64,000 nucleotides of DNA. It comes from Pardosa pseudoannulata (lineage: Eukaryota > Arthropoda > Arachnida > Araneae > Lycosidae). Of the stretch, positions 12,241 through 25,900 are shown piece by piece. How positions within the stretch are numbered: the first letter of the stretch is position 1; every line of letters begins with the position of its first letter. The notes under the pieces are model-generated. The model made no database searches. It was given only the letters and a program-made list of their open reading frames with translations, and was not told the DNA's origin. The DNA is taken from NCBI GenBank assembly GCA_032207245.1, contig JAGEOH010000226.1, positions 1 through 64,000 of the forward strand. Direction: 5' to 3'. A program made the translations under genes and the position numbers.

Positions 12241-13788
12241 ATTTTTCTACTCTTTAAAAAGATAAATAAGAGACCAAAATAGTCAAAATATGGCATTTTC
12301 ATACATAAACGTGTGAATATTTTTCCTAGATGCTGTAAAGGTAATTAATACCCAAGCAATTAATATAAGTTATCATTAAATTAAAAGACTATAAACTTAT
12401 TTAAATAAAAAAAACTACAATCCCGAATTGGCAATATTTATCTTTACATAAACAAAGTAGTAAGAAGTGCTCAGCTGGCATATATATATGTATATGTATA
12501 ACATCTATTAATACTAGTTCTGCTGTAAATTGTAAAAAATGAAATAAAATGAAATAAAATCAGAATTAGGATATAAAACTAGGATAACAGTATTCTTTTT
12601 TTTAAACCTTAGTTAGAATATTTCTGTCTTAAATAAATGAATTTATTAAAAAGTTAAAGCACATTGATTTAAAATTGATCAAATTATTCTATAATACATT
12701 TAGAAAAGAGGAATAATAAATTAATATAAATATATCTGAGAGGAATTTTCATTAATATATATACTTATGTTTTTTAAATAAGTAATGAAAAAATTAATAA
12801 AAAAAATAAACATGTATGTTAAAACACATGATAACACAATGATTTATGTGAAATAATTTTAAGCAAAATAAAACATTTTATTATTCATTTTTCAGTTTCG
12901 GATTATTTAATTATATTTCCTGAAAAAAGTATTAAAAGATTTAATTACTATCATTTTAAAATATCTTATTACAGTCAAAGTTTGTGTTTCAATTAAAAAA
13001 AAGAAATACTGTAATTTGCATAATTGCTGATGATATCACAGTATTATGCAAAAAACATTTTAAGTTCTACCTTTTAACACCCTAAAACCCCTTATTAAGT
13101 TCTGACTGATAAATATCTCAAATTATTTGTATCTCTGAAAAAAATTCTTAAGTTACTTTAAAGATAAAGTTACTCTGCATATTGTCTTAACATTTTCTTA
13201 AGAATATCTTCAGATACATTTCCTTCACCTTGACAAATTCAAAATATCTGAAAAAGTTTTTAAGAAAAAAATGTTCCGATTTTTGAAGATTTTCTTGTTG
13301 AGATTATTTCCTAATATTTTGGACGTTTGTTAATCGTTTCTCGATTCACTGGAATCGTCTGCAATGTTTAATGCTAACGTTTGCGTCAATACTATAATCC
13401 TCATCTGAGAGTGTTTTTGGATTTCATTACTAACCTAAATATTTTTTTTATAAAATAATTCTCAACTTTTGGACGATGAAGCAATTGTAGAGCAGAATGA
13501 AATCACACTTTTGACATCAATTTTTACCACTTTTCTACTTTTAAATCTTGTTTTGTGTTATCCCAGTTTGTTTGAAATAAATGTAAAAATCGAATTGTTT
13601 CTAACTTGTCCAATGATAAGTCTTGTTTATATATATGTTCTGCTAATGCGACAATGGGCTGTCTCACTCGGAAAAATGTTCATTCTCGGTTCCATCTATT
13701 GCCAGAGAGGTGGGATTGTTACGTTAGCATACTTTATTATTACATTTGTGATTTTTCTACGATTATTTGCTGCTATTAATACCCGAAA
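12241..13788. other. Very AT-rich noncoding stretch
   Basis: Mostly A/T runs with no gene. A 107-codon hydrophobic frame at 13469-13792 resembles nothing known to me. It ends directly before the piggyBac-like remnant, so it may be part of that element's 5' region. Confidence 0.45.
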
Positions 13789-14240
13789 ATGAATAGTTTT
13801 CAAGAATTTGTTACGAGAGACGACATTGACTTGAATGAATCCTCAGATTTGAGTGAAGATTATAATGATAAAATAGACGAAATCTACCAATATATTCTAC
13901 CGTCTTCTGATTCAAAAGATGTAGAAATTTATAATGGGATAGTTATGTAAAATAAACGGCGAATTATTTTTATGGACGAAGAGAATTTCGATGCACATGA
14001 AATGCTTTCATCGAAAAACAACCCATAATAGATGAGTTTAACGATCCAAATTCTGGAGTGAAAGGAAATTTTACTCTGGAATCCACTCCTTTAGACACCT
14101 ATCAACTTTTTTTTCGCATACTACAAGAGACGAACAATTATTTACATTTATGAAAGAAAATACTTTACCCAAGATGTATTCTCGTATGAGGACACATCAA
14201 TATATGGATTTGTGGCCATTATTATCATGTTAATGCCCCG
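13789..14240 (+). pseudogene. piggyBac-like transposase N-terminal remnant
   Basis: An ATG at 13789 opens an acidic Ser/Asp/Glu-rich N-terminus ('DDIDLNESSDLSEDYND'), as is usual in piggyBac-family transposases. After two stops it continues into 'STPLDTYQLFF' and 'ILQETNNYLHL', which matches the (T/S)PLD.F.LFF ... ETN.YA start of the DDE_Tnp_1_7 domain. A further piece, 'SRMRTHQYMDLWPLL', fits the next conserved block after a frameshift. The catalytic core and terminal repeats are absent, so this is a truncated dead copy. Confidence 0.5.
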
Positions 14241-15218
14241 GATGAAGAAATTGACACAAAATGAGTACTAGTTAGGTGGTGAAATGACAAAAACTAACAT
14301 TTAAAAAAATGGGATTCATAATATCACTGTAAATGTTACATTATAATAACAGTAACGTAAGAAGCGATAACCCATGATGGATGCACTCAAGAAGTAGTTT
14401 ATCCCATTACACAAGAGTTACACGATTAAAGCACTTAAGTATTCAGCCTCCCTCTTCAACTTAGAGCAGTTACGAGTCAAAGAGAATGCTATCCTGTTTT
14501 GGTTAATATTGTTATGTTTGCTAGACAAAATTTTAACATTTACTTTAAGTCACGTAACACTCTTTCATTTAAAAAAATGATTTATTACACATTAAAGATT
14601 TTAACTATTTATTTACTATACATCTCCGAGGTATAGCGATAGCGTTCTAGGGATAACCATTCAAGAATTATTCTCGTTTCGCCGTGTGCACTGTCCGAAA
14701 TTACTAGATATTTTCTAATCGACATACACGTTCTCGACCGGATACAGTTCGAAAAAATCTCAGAAAACCCATGCAATATGGACCCATTTTTTGGACCTCT
14801 TCCGAGCTCGGTTCGAAACCATGGATCATTCTTAGTTTGTATGTTCTCAATTTCATTACTTGGTACATGTTCCGTGCTTAATTTTATGAATTATCATATT
14901 AGATGCCCTTCGGGATCGAGATAAGTACATAAACGGAAGCGTATGTATATTTTTCACTATATCAATCCATTTGTCGTATAAAATTTGTAAAACGTTTTCT
15001 TTTATGTATGAACATCCAAAACATCCGTAAAAAAAGGTGTATCTTGAGTTGTTACATTTACCTCAAAGTTAGTTCTACTTTTTACGTTTAATAACTGTTT
15101 GAAAAACTAAGAGTTTTATTTTCAATGACAGATAAACTCTCGGACATGGATTCTGCTTTTTATATGTTCTGACATTTAATGGCATAATGATAGAACATGA
15201 AGTAACTATCTGTTTCAG
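14241..15218. other. Noncoding DNA before the first visible eag exon
   Basis: No gene is seen. This is taken as the intron preceding the exon at 15219, because that exon starts in phase 1 behind a good acceptor (ctgtttcag). Confidence 0.6.
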
Positions 15219-15347
15219 GATCTCCACTATGGCTCTTACTACACGTTGCGCCCATCAAGAACGAGAAAGATGTTGTGGTACTCTTCCTTCTCACCTTCCG
15301 GGACATAACCGCCCTCAAGCAGCCATTGGAGGACGAAGCATCCAAAG
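15219..15347 (+). CDS. eag: eag exon: C-terminal part of the PAS/PAC domain
   Basis: Acceptor ctgtttcag precedes 15219 and donor gtaagt follows at 15348. The exon enters in phase 1 and leaves in phase 1. It encodes [20 protein letters not shown] and, later, a [10 protein letters not shown] motif, the beta-strand end of the EAG PAS domain that docks on the CNBHD. The preceding exon should end in a codon's first base and encode the PAS core. It is not seen in the window. Confidence 0.95.
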
Positions 15348-18300
15348 GTAAGTTGTCCTTCCATTTCAATTGGAGTAAGCTCCCGTAGTAGTAAAAATAC
15401 CCCTTTTCCTGCTTATTCGAGTTCTATCTGCTGTTGCGTTGGGAATTTTGTTGCATGTATTAAAATGCGTGTGTTTGGTTTGGAGCATTAGTATCCGAGT
15501 TTTTTTTCTGCCAACATCAGTATTAATGATAATCGGTACATATTGCTTAAATTTCAACTTCTCTAGAACCATCCGTGTCAAAAGGGGAATATATCATCCT
15601 GAAAAGGAGCGACTAAAAGGAGTATCAAGGCTCTATCAGTTGTTTTTTTAATGAATATCCATTAGAATGAGATAGAATTGAAATATTTTACTCGAATTAG
15701 TTTCACAATTCAATATAAACAGAGAAGACCGGTCAGTTTATTTCAGGTTTAAGTTACTTTCATTTCATTTTAAATTTTGGAAAATTTCCAGTTACCGATA
15801 CTAAAAGTATGTGAAAGCTTCCGATTTTTAAAAATTCTATTTAAAAAGATAAAAGTTGTCAATGAAACTATAGTTTCGTTAACGTATAAACCCTAGAGGA
15901 TACAAAATCTCTGAAATTTCCAATTGGTATGTCACTCAAATTAGTAAACGACGATTCCACACATATCATTAACCCTTTGAAATTTAAAGCATCTGTCCGC
16001 CGAGTCATCTCTTAATAAATATAAAATATTTTAGTTTAGTACAACAGGGGTTCCCACCCTTTTGTATGACATAGACTTATATATATATATATATATTTGA
16101 CACATGGCATGTTGAACTTTCTAATCAAAGTTTGAAACGCCGAATTCTCTTTCAACCATGTAGTTTTCTCTTCGTCATATGACCCACGAAGCTGACCATA
16201 TGGACACAAAAAAGCTGAATGAAAACGACGCAGACTGTATTAAGATAACTATCGTTTGGTGGTTCAGCAACAGATTAGTTTGATCCCAAATTCAATTGGT
16301 TCGCTTTTTTGCTCCAAACTGATTCCGTGACACCATTTCAATCCATTCGGTCTGCTCCAAATTCAATGCTTAAATTGCAAATATTCCTAAAGCAACTATT
16401 ACCAGAAATCTGTAGTAATATCACTTAATAATCATCACGTGTTGAAAAGCAACAGGTTTAGTTTCTATTCCTTTCCCCGATCAACTGTTGGGTTCAATCG
16501 ATTTGTTGTCGTGTGCCTTTAAGCGGTTGAAATTTTTCTCCCACACACGAGAAATTCGTATATTCTGAGGAAAAGGAACTCTAAACTGAATCGGGTTTAT
16601 GAACATGTACCTGTTGACGGAAATTTTTTTCTTTCAACAGAATCGGATGCACATCAGAATCGTCAGTTAACCTTGTGTAATATAAGGAATAAGTCAAATG
16701 AGAAGGTCGTTGCTCTTCGATTCCAATTCCGCTGGTGGCAAACACATTCCGAATCGGATTTACGAAGTAGGCCTTGGTTGTCAAAATATGAAACACAATC
16801 ACTCAATCACTTGGTAGCGACTGATCACCCAATAACGGTAATGTCCCATGCATTAAATAGCACTGGAAAGTTCATTCGAATAGATAGGGCGGGACTTATG
16901 TTCTTAGCCATTAAGAATCTGTTCTAAACAATAATAGGTCTTTGTAAGAATAGCGAAGGTTTAATCATAGCTCCCAAAACGAAACCGAACCAAACAATTC
17001 CGGAGGTGTTGAGTTCGTATTATTTTTCAATTTGTTCGTGAATGCATTCTCAACTTGTAACTGCAGTGGATTCAAATTTTATCAATAGTCTTTTTAAAAG
17101 AAATTGTGTGCTTAGTATTCCATTTGAGCCTATTTTTTACAACACTACAGATAATATATATCATGAACGATGGCTGTTCTTCGCTACCGGAGTTTGCATC
17201 CCACTTCTGACATTGTTTTTATAGCCATTTTCAGTAGTAGACAATAGCATTACTCGTTGCACATGGCATTAGTCGAGATCATTAGCCGTTCGCACAATTT
17301 TCTAAATTAAATAAGAAAATTTTTACGAGTCGAAATATGTATTTTGAAAAAATGGACTGTTTTTTTCTTTATGGTAAATGTGAGTTTTGAATTTGCATTG
17401 AATACGATTCCTGGTTCCGACAATTTCCTAAAATTTTTGGTCGAGGTAATCTAACTGTGGGTGTTCCCAATCAGTATAATAATTTTTTTTATTTCCTTTT
17501 ACCGAGTACGGGAAATATTGTAACTTTACATTTTGGATTTCGATTGAAATATCTATTTTGGCCATCTCTCCATTACTTTTCACAAGTTTTCATGAGATGA
17601 ATTCCACATAACTCAAAGTCGTCAAAGATTGGAATTTTATGTTTAGGACAACCTGCAGTGATAACTTCTAGTTGTTTACTTCCTTTTTCGATTGTAATTC
17701 ATATTATATATAACAAAAATTTCAATACGACGGATGTGAACGCTGTCAGTGAGCGGAAGATAGCAGTACCTGAGTTCGATTTAGACAACATGGTTACCTT
17801 GGGAAATGAAACTGATTTTAGTTTAGTTTGGTTTAGACTTGCAAGGAAGTCATGTGGTGTCGTCCACAGCTTATTTGACATTTCCTTTAAAAAGACCCAT
17901 GAAGATAATGATTTCTCCTTTATTCAGCTCTCCGTTAGTGTACAAACAAGTGTTTTACACAAAATGGCTTCCCCAGTGCACACAACCTTAAAAGGGATCG
18001 CATCCTATGGTGTTTGGAGAACAGGACAACAAGGATTTATCAGATAGAAGCCTTCCCTAATCGATCTCAGTGCTATCAGGAATGTTTGTAGCCGACTGGA
18101 ACAGTAGGTTCCGTCTCCAGCAGTTTGGATACCCATATGTTGCTAGGTCCTATTTTGGAAACAAACTATCTATTGAATACTTCACTTTTCACGAGGGTTT
18201 GGTCGACGTACAAGTTACCTCATGTGGCTAGATACACTACGAAGGAGGTTTCTAGCATGGAGTAGTCAGAGTACTCGTGATCTATCTCGACCCCTATAAA

Positions 18301-21300
18301 TCAACCTGGAGATCTGTAGCAACCGTTTCTCCCTTCTTTTCAAGCTTAGCCTCCTGCGGGAGGAATGGACCATTCTTGGCCACACAAGACCAGAATTTCT
18401 CTCTCTCTCTTTGTTGTTTACGGCACGTTAAAAATATTCGAAACTATTTGCGGCAAATCTAAAAAAATAATATCAAATCAAAAACAGAGGAAAAGTAGAT
18501 TTGAAAAGATTTCAATTGTAGAGAATTCCATTTCAAATGTATGAAATGAAAGTGAAGTGCAGTTTTTGCGTTTATGTATAACGGGCTCTTAATTAGTAGT
18601 CCATTTTCGAAAAAAAGAAAGATGACTCCTAAGTAATTAATCCAGAAATGTGTATATTTTTCACTCCAAATTGATTGCAGAGGCTATTTTCTTTTCCTAT
18701 ACCGCTATTTTCTCAATATTTAATTTCAGGAAAGTAAAATCAAGAGTCTTATTTCGTTATCAGTGACATGCAGCCAACATTTCAACTGAAATGCTCAGCT
18801 TGTTATAAATTCCCAAAGATTTTGGCTGAAAGTATTACTCGTAACGGGAAAAGAAAGTTACAAAGAACGAGTTGATGGCTCCAAACATCCATGAACTCTG
18901 GTTTCGGTAAGGAGAGAAACGAAAACTCCAATAGCAAGTGGCTGATGTGTGTAGGTATGAAAGCGAATATTAGTAAGAGACGTTTTTTCTTACAGGGCTG
19001 AGCAAGTTCGCGCGACTAGCGAGGTCCGTGACGAGAAGTCGATCTGTTCTTGTTCAGCAATTTTCGATGCACCTTCCAACCATCAAATCCGAAAACACAA
19101 AGCAATCCCAGATTGCTCACGTAAGTTCACCTTCCTTCAATATCCCAATTGACACTCACAACAACATTCAGATCGCTACTATTATATATTTGGACTCAAT
19201 TTACATATTGGAAATTCTTCAAATTCAAAATGATTAACATATGGGAGGGAATTTGTAATCTCATTTGTTAAATATTTACCAAATATTACCGATTTAATTT
19301 TAATATACAATTTTTTTACGAAAATGCTGTTAATTTTCACTTATAATTTAGACGTACACCAAATTCCAAGGTTCTAGTATAATTAATTTTTTGATTAGAG
19401 TAGGCGCAATATAAAAAATGCAGTTTCGAGAAGAAAATCTTTAAAAGTCAATTTAAACTCGAATCGTGAGACATTTTGAGCGATAAATTATGTTATTTGT
19501 AAAATAAATCTTAACATTTCTGATGAATATATATTTTGAAATAAAAATTATGCTGAACGTTTTACAATAGAGCTATTAAATCTGATTTCGGTTTATGTAT
19601 TAAAGTCCGAAAATGTTAAAATTATAAATAATGGTAGACACTCGAAAATTTGGGGATTACCTTCTACTTTCTCTGAAAAATTGTTCCGAGAAAACATGAA
19701 AATTGTACCAACTATTTTTAACCGACTCCTAAAAAGGAACCTTAGACATGAGTGCCGTGTTTCGCAAACTGGGTTTCCCGAGCTGAGATAACAATCAAAA
19801 GTTTCATTTAAAACAAATGATCTTCTTAATCAAAATTGTATGAGTTTGATTCTCTTCCTGACTAGCTACAGATCTCAACATAGGTTCAATTACGGTGACA
19901 ATACAATACTCAAACATGACAAATTTAGATTCGACAGGAAAAATCAGTTTAGTAAAGATATTCAGAGTACTTCGAATTCCAAAGAGTTTAAACTACAAAA
20001 CTAAAGAGAAATCATCTGAGAGACTTGAAATTCAGAAACGAGGGGGAGTATTAGGAATACAATGAATGCGGTATGGAATCAAACAAAAACAAGCTTTTCT
20101 TTGCATAGTATCGGGACTCAGGAAGAGGAGGAACGACAATATGGGATATGCCCTCCCATAACTGCAACAGAACATTTCTTGTGGTAGGAGTGCCCTGTTT
20201 GAGTTGTTAGGTGTTCTCCGGTGGATATAAGTGTGCTGCAATGCGTCTCCAACACATGTTCGATGGGATTTAAGTCAGGGGCCAATCCATTCGAGTGATA
20301 TCTTCAATTTCCACTTGCTCCTCAACAGCAAGAGTCCGATGTGGCCGTGCATTGTCATTCATAAAAATGAGGTCGGAACATGGGGAAGGAGTACCTCCTC
20401 ACAATAGCGGTTACAGAACCTCTGTCAAAAGCGTGGAGCTCAGTTCGCCCCTTCAGCATAATGACAAGAACTCCAGGACCATCGTAACAGTGTCTTTCCT
20501 TGATGTTACTAGGATAAAACCGGGTCCAAATCCAAACGCTTCTGGTACTGTACCGACTCTCATCCGTAAAGAGGAGACGACTCCATTGATCAGTTGTCCA
20601 GTTTTTGGGATCTCTGCATCACTGTAAACGGTGGCGTCTTTCAGCGAGAGGCAGAGTTTAGGACGACTGGAGAATAGCGCCCCTTTGTGAAGGCGCCTGG
20701 CCACAGTTGTTGCCCGTTGCTGTACACAGTTGCTGACTGGTGTCGTCCTCTTTTCACGTGCAAGATCCCCTGCAGTTGTCGTCCTTTCTAACAGTTGTAC
20801 ATTTGGTTTGGAAACGACACTTTTGTTGATTCCAACTGGTGACAGTAGCCATTCTTCCTCGTGTGATTTCTTCTAGCTCTATTTCACTCATTGGTACTTG
20901 CAGCGAATATATTAAATTGCATCTCCGTCCTTCCTTTTATTCTACTGTTGACCTGCTCACGCGTTTTTCTTACGCTCACGTCGCTTCTGATGTTAGACCT
21001 CGTTTTCTGCAATTTCATGGCTATTTGTTATGTTTTTAAGTTTTGCACACCAGTGTAGAAACGCCATCTATTTGTAAGCAGCTTAACGGAAAACTCAATC
21101 TATAATTCCAAAGTAATTTGGGAAAAGTGAAAATAAGAACTCCTGGTTCAGAAAAAATTGTACATATATATATTTATGCTCTTGTAATATTTTCATAGTT
21201 TTCATCGTCAAGATTTTCAATCAAGTTTTTTTCAAGAATCAAGTTTTTGTTATATTTTTAAAAAAATTAACATTTTTGGTATATTTGCGATTTTTTATAT

Positions 21301-22856
21301 ATATTTTAATGAAGTAGTACTAAATTGGTCATTTTTCTTGTTTTACGAATAATTTTGTATAGTAGAACTTTACTAATAGATTCAAACATTTCTCAGTCAA
21401 TCTCTTTGAAAATCTAATGTCTATACTTCATAATGTGCAAAATTTCAAATGTCTGATAATTGATTTATATCAGGTGAAAAAATAATAGATGAATATTGAT
21501 CATAAAATTTGAATAATTTAAAAATTTTATTCATCAGCACATTAAATTTTCATATAGGAACTTTACATACATTTTCTCTTTCATGTTCTGTTTCAAAATT
21601 ATTTTTTACTATTTAGTGCATTTTTTGTTAAAAAATCCTTTTTATATTTCCCTTTGAACTTCAAAGTAGCTGTTCTACGATGCATATATTACTGCTGCAA
21701 TGGCAAAATGTTTGCATCAGTGAGTTCAGGAGGTGAACATTGTAGCGTCTGATTTCGACTTGCAAGGATATTATTAAAATGGACGCAGATTTTTAGAAAC
21801 TTTTATAAAATTTTCAAAATTAATAATTTTTTATAAAATATTTATTTTATTTTAGAAATGGCAAACACTTAGCGCCATGATCTCTCCAATATTTTTTAAC
21901 AATTCCCTCCTACTGAGAAAGTACAAGGTTATACCTTGTGACTCGTCAACGTATGAACTTGAGATAAGAAATGTGTGGTTTATAGAATGAATGAAATCTA
22001 TAATACATTTACCTTCAACAACTTTCTCTAAATAGCATCATTTGAAATTTCTAAAGGGAAATTAAATAAATTTTAATTCAACTGTTACCTTTAACCAATG
22101 CGTGCATCTCCAATTGTTCGTTTCAATCGATTCTTAACTAGTTTTCAAGTTAGTAAACACAAGGTGCAAGATGATGATGGATTAATTATGATTAAGAAAT
22201 GCTTAGGTTGAAAATCTAAGTAACAGCAATTAAAGATTAATTTAAAAAATATTCGTATTATATTAAATAGTTCTATAGATAACAAGTATATATTCAAATA
22301 TGATAAATTTCAATCAGAATTTTTGCAATCTTCCGTTTAGTTGTGATAATTGTAGCTTAGAGGAAAACAAGTCTGATGTTAAACAACCGGTGGCAATAAT
22401 TCGATTTCTACAATAACTTTTTCGTTGCCGTTCGTAAATTTATTTATTAAGAATTATTTGCTGAAAAAATTTCGTTCTACTATTTGTTTCAATTTTCTGA
22501 ACGTTTCAAACTTGGGGTACCCCTTATGATGATAAAGAATTGTCTGTTACTTATTTGCATTTTATATGTTAATCTCTCACTTTTAGTAATTAGGCACATA
22601 TGTGTCTTATTTGCTTTATTTTGGGGCTAATATTTATTTATAAACTTAAAAAAAACAGGAATTACAAAGTAGACAACAGTACAAAGAAATAAAATAATTG
22701 AAACGTCCAACTAGAATAAGGATACACAGAACAAAAAAATGAATTGAATTTCAATTAGAGTCCAAATATAAAACCGATTTCAAAGATAAAATTTTTTGCG
22801 CGATTAATATAAATATCCGAAGTATGGTATCTCAGAAACTGTAAAATGGAGTTATT

Positions 22857-22928
<72 letters not shown>

Positions 22929-25900
22929 GTGCTTTTTCTAATGTTCAAATTTTCCTTATGTGTAAAAATAACTTTTTTTTTGTGATAAAATCGAGAGATC
23001 TAGAATGAGTGATGTTAAAAATTACTAAACCATATTTCTTAAAATCTTGATTTTTGTTGCAGTAAAGATATTTTTTTCTGTATCATAGGTACCTTTTGTA
23101 GATATATGAAATTCAAATTAAACTTACAGTGAGGTTTACATAATGTTTGATAAAAATGAATAAGTTCTCTTACTCATGAGACGGCTGGGAGAAACATATG
23201 ATTATTCCATTTTCGCATGGGTAAAATAATGAGTGTTAAATGATTGAAGAATTGAATTGGGATGTTTCCATATGCACGTATTTTTTATTTTAATTGTTTT
23301 GTATTTTATAATCCAATTTAAAGCATATTCAAAAATGTAAAGTCTGTTTGAACTGTTCATTCAATTAAAAGTTTTAAATAAAAATTTGTTTAATCTTCTT
23401 ATACCTTTGTCAGGTACTAATATTTTGTTTCAAAACTTTTTTCCGATTTATCAAAGTTTCCTACACAAAGCTGTGGATTGATTTTTAGATATATTTTAAA
23501 TTAAATTTTCTAACAATGTTTTACTCCCACCTATAGTAGAAGAATGCAATTGAATAGTCCTTTTATATATTGACATAGAAAAAAGAAATAAGCATCTGAT
23601 TACTAATTCCACGCTCAGTAATATTCTATACATTATAAAAATGTACCTAAAGATACAAAAGCCTAAATCCATGGTATTTGATCATGGCAATCTCTGGAAA
23701 TGATAGTGTCAATAATTGAAAGGGGAATGAATCTAAAGTGCGATTTGTCTGTTTCAGATGATCAGCTTGAATTCCGAGGTCCTTCCGCAGTACCGGCAAG
23801 AAGCACCCAAAACCCCTCCACACATATTGCTTCATTACTGTGCTTTCAAAGCTATTTGGGACTGGGTGATATTGTGCTTGACATTTTATACTGCAATTAT
23901 GGTACCTTATAATGTGGCCTTCAAGAATAAGACTTCAGAGGATGTTTCTCTTTTAGTCTTGGACAGTATAGTAGACGTCATATTTTTCATCGACATCGTG
24001 CTCAACTTTCACACCACTTTTGTAGGACCAGGAGGTGAGGTTGTATCCGACCCGAAAATCATTCGGATGAACTATCTCAAAAGTTGGTTCATTATAGATC
24101 TACTATCATGCTTACCATATGATGTTTTCAACGCCTTCGACCACGAAGAAGATGTAAGTAACATATTTCTGCATTTTTCTTATATATTAGCTTTCACTTT
24201 TCTTTCTCAGTTTGGGATACAAGAAAAGTAATTACTAAACTATTCTGTAGTCGGGTTGTTTTTTATTTTATTTATGCATGGATCTGAAAATACCATTTGG
24301 ACCCTAAAATATAGCGTTTATAAAATGAATTTCTCTTTTCAAAACAGCTTTTGTGTGTCCTATTTCAATGAAGATTCCATTTAAAATGCTGTTATACGAA
24401 GTGTAGAGGCTCTGTTTGAAAATAATATCTTTTAAAACAGTTTCAAAGCTTGTTTTTCATTGTTATTTGTATAAATGATTTGACTGACTTTTTTGTGTTC
24501 AATAAATTCTGTAAGCCTTTTCCTTATCTTTTCTAAATTTGGGATCAAATGTTTAGAATAGATGCCTTATATTTTCCTTTAATAAAATGAATTTACTTGA
24601 AATTGTTTTCAAAAATAATGCAAAATGAAACCTTTATGGCGAATTACTAAATGATATGAGACCATCATGTGTGGCATGCGGGTGCATTTTTCTATTGTTG
24701 CATACATTCAACGTATTTCTACATTTTTGCATGTTGGATACATTTTCCAAATTTTCTTTTCTGTCTGCTTTGAAAAACTAATTTACTAGCCCCCTCTTTT
24801 TTAATAATGATTGTTTGTGCATCTAAATTATATGAGAGTGATTTGTTTTGCATGTTAGTCCATAATTTTGTAATATGAAATGAGTCCCCCACTGAAATTA
24901 AAAAATGTGAAAAGCATGCCTCCAGTTATTGAATAGCTATTTTCTAAATGAAAGGAAAAATGTGAAGGCGTTTTTCTTTTGTTTCTATTTTTCCAACTGC
25001 TATAGACAGGGATCCAGATGAAACGCTTTTCGCATTGCGTGAAGAGTGTGCCAACTGCATCCCTGCTGTAGTGAAAAGGCATATTAAGAAATAACGTTTT
25101 CTCAGAAAAGGTGATGGGCCTTATTGATTGTTGGTACCAAGGCTCTCTAAAATGCACGTTGTGTCCCGGTAGCAAGGCATCGGCAGTCTCTTCAGCGCCC
25201 TGAAGGTGGTCCGGTTGCTGCGCTTGGGACGGGTCGTCCGAAAGCTTGATCGATACCTGGAATATGGTGCAGCCATGCTTATTCTTCTTCTTTGCTTCTA
25301 CATGTTGGTGGCACACTGGTTGGCTTGTATATTCTACAGCATTGGACGCAGCGACGCTGAGAATGGCGTCTCCTACAGCTGGCTTTGGAAGCTTGGTAAC
25401 GTGACTCAACAACAATTCAACTTCAGCCGCGTCACCACCAAAGACACCGTCAAGTATGAGCTGATCGGCGGGCCGCCAAGAGGTACCATGTACATCACCG
25501 CACTTTATTTCACCATGACCTGCATGACATCCGTCGGCTTCGGGAATGTGGCCGCCGAGACAGACAACGAAAAGGTCTTCACCATTTGCATGATGATTAT
25601 TGGAGGTGAGTACCTATTTTCTCCATTACGACCATCTTCCCAACGATCAATACTAAAAAGACATTTCACAAGGACTTTTTATTCAATTTGATTTCAAACT
25701 TATTAATTCAGATATCTTTTCAAAATTAGAAAAAAGTGTGTTTTAAAAAGCAAAAATGAACTCTTTTGTAAAATAATAATTAGAGAACATCAAGCGAAAG
25801 ATGCAAAAAATTCCTTACTTTTAGGCATAAAAAGGGACGAAATAGAATACTCAGTAATTAAATCCGAACTGAGTTCATTTCAGGCATTATGCCTCTTTTC

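Noticed and set aside
1..15218. Missing eag PAS core exon
   Set aside because: I looked for a phase-1-ending exon coding the LLYKKN-type end of the PAS core and found none. The region is therefore not annotated with further eag exons.
17658..18047. 129-codon plus-strand frame in an eag intron
   Set aside because: No domain or signal was recognised. It lies between two in-phase eag exons and would break the channel frame if included.
23758..23760. ATG as the eag start codon
   Set aside because: It follows a strong acceptor (ctgtttcag), and two upstream exons join to it in frame with conserved EAG sequence, so it is an internal Met.
24855..25415. 186-codon minus-strand frame
   Set aside because: It is the antisense shadow of the S4-S5 exon of eag plus intron sequence.
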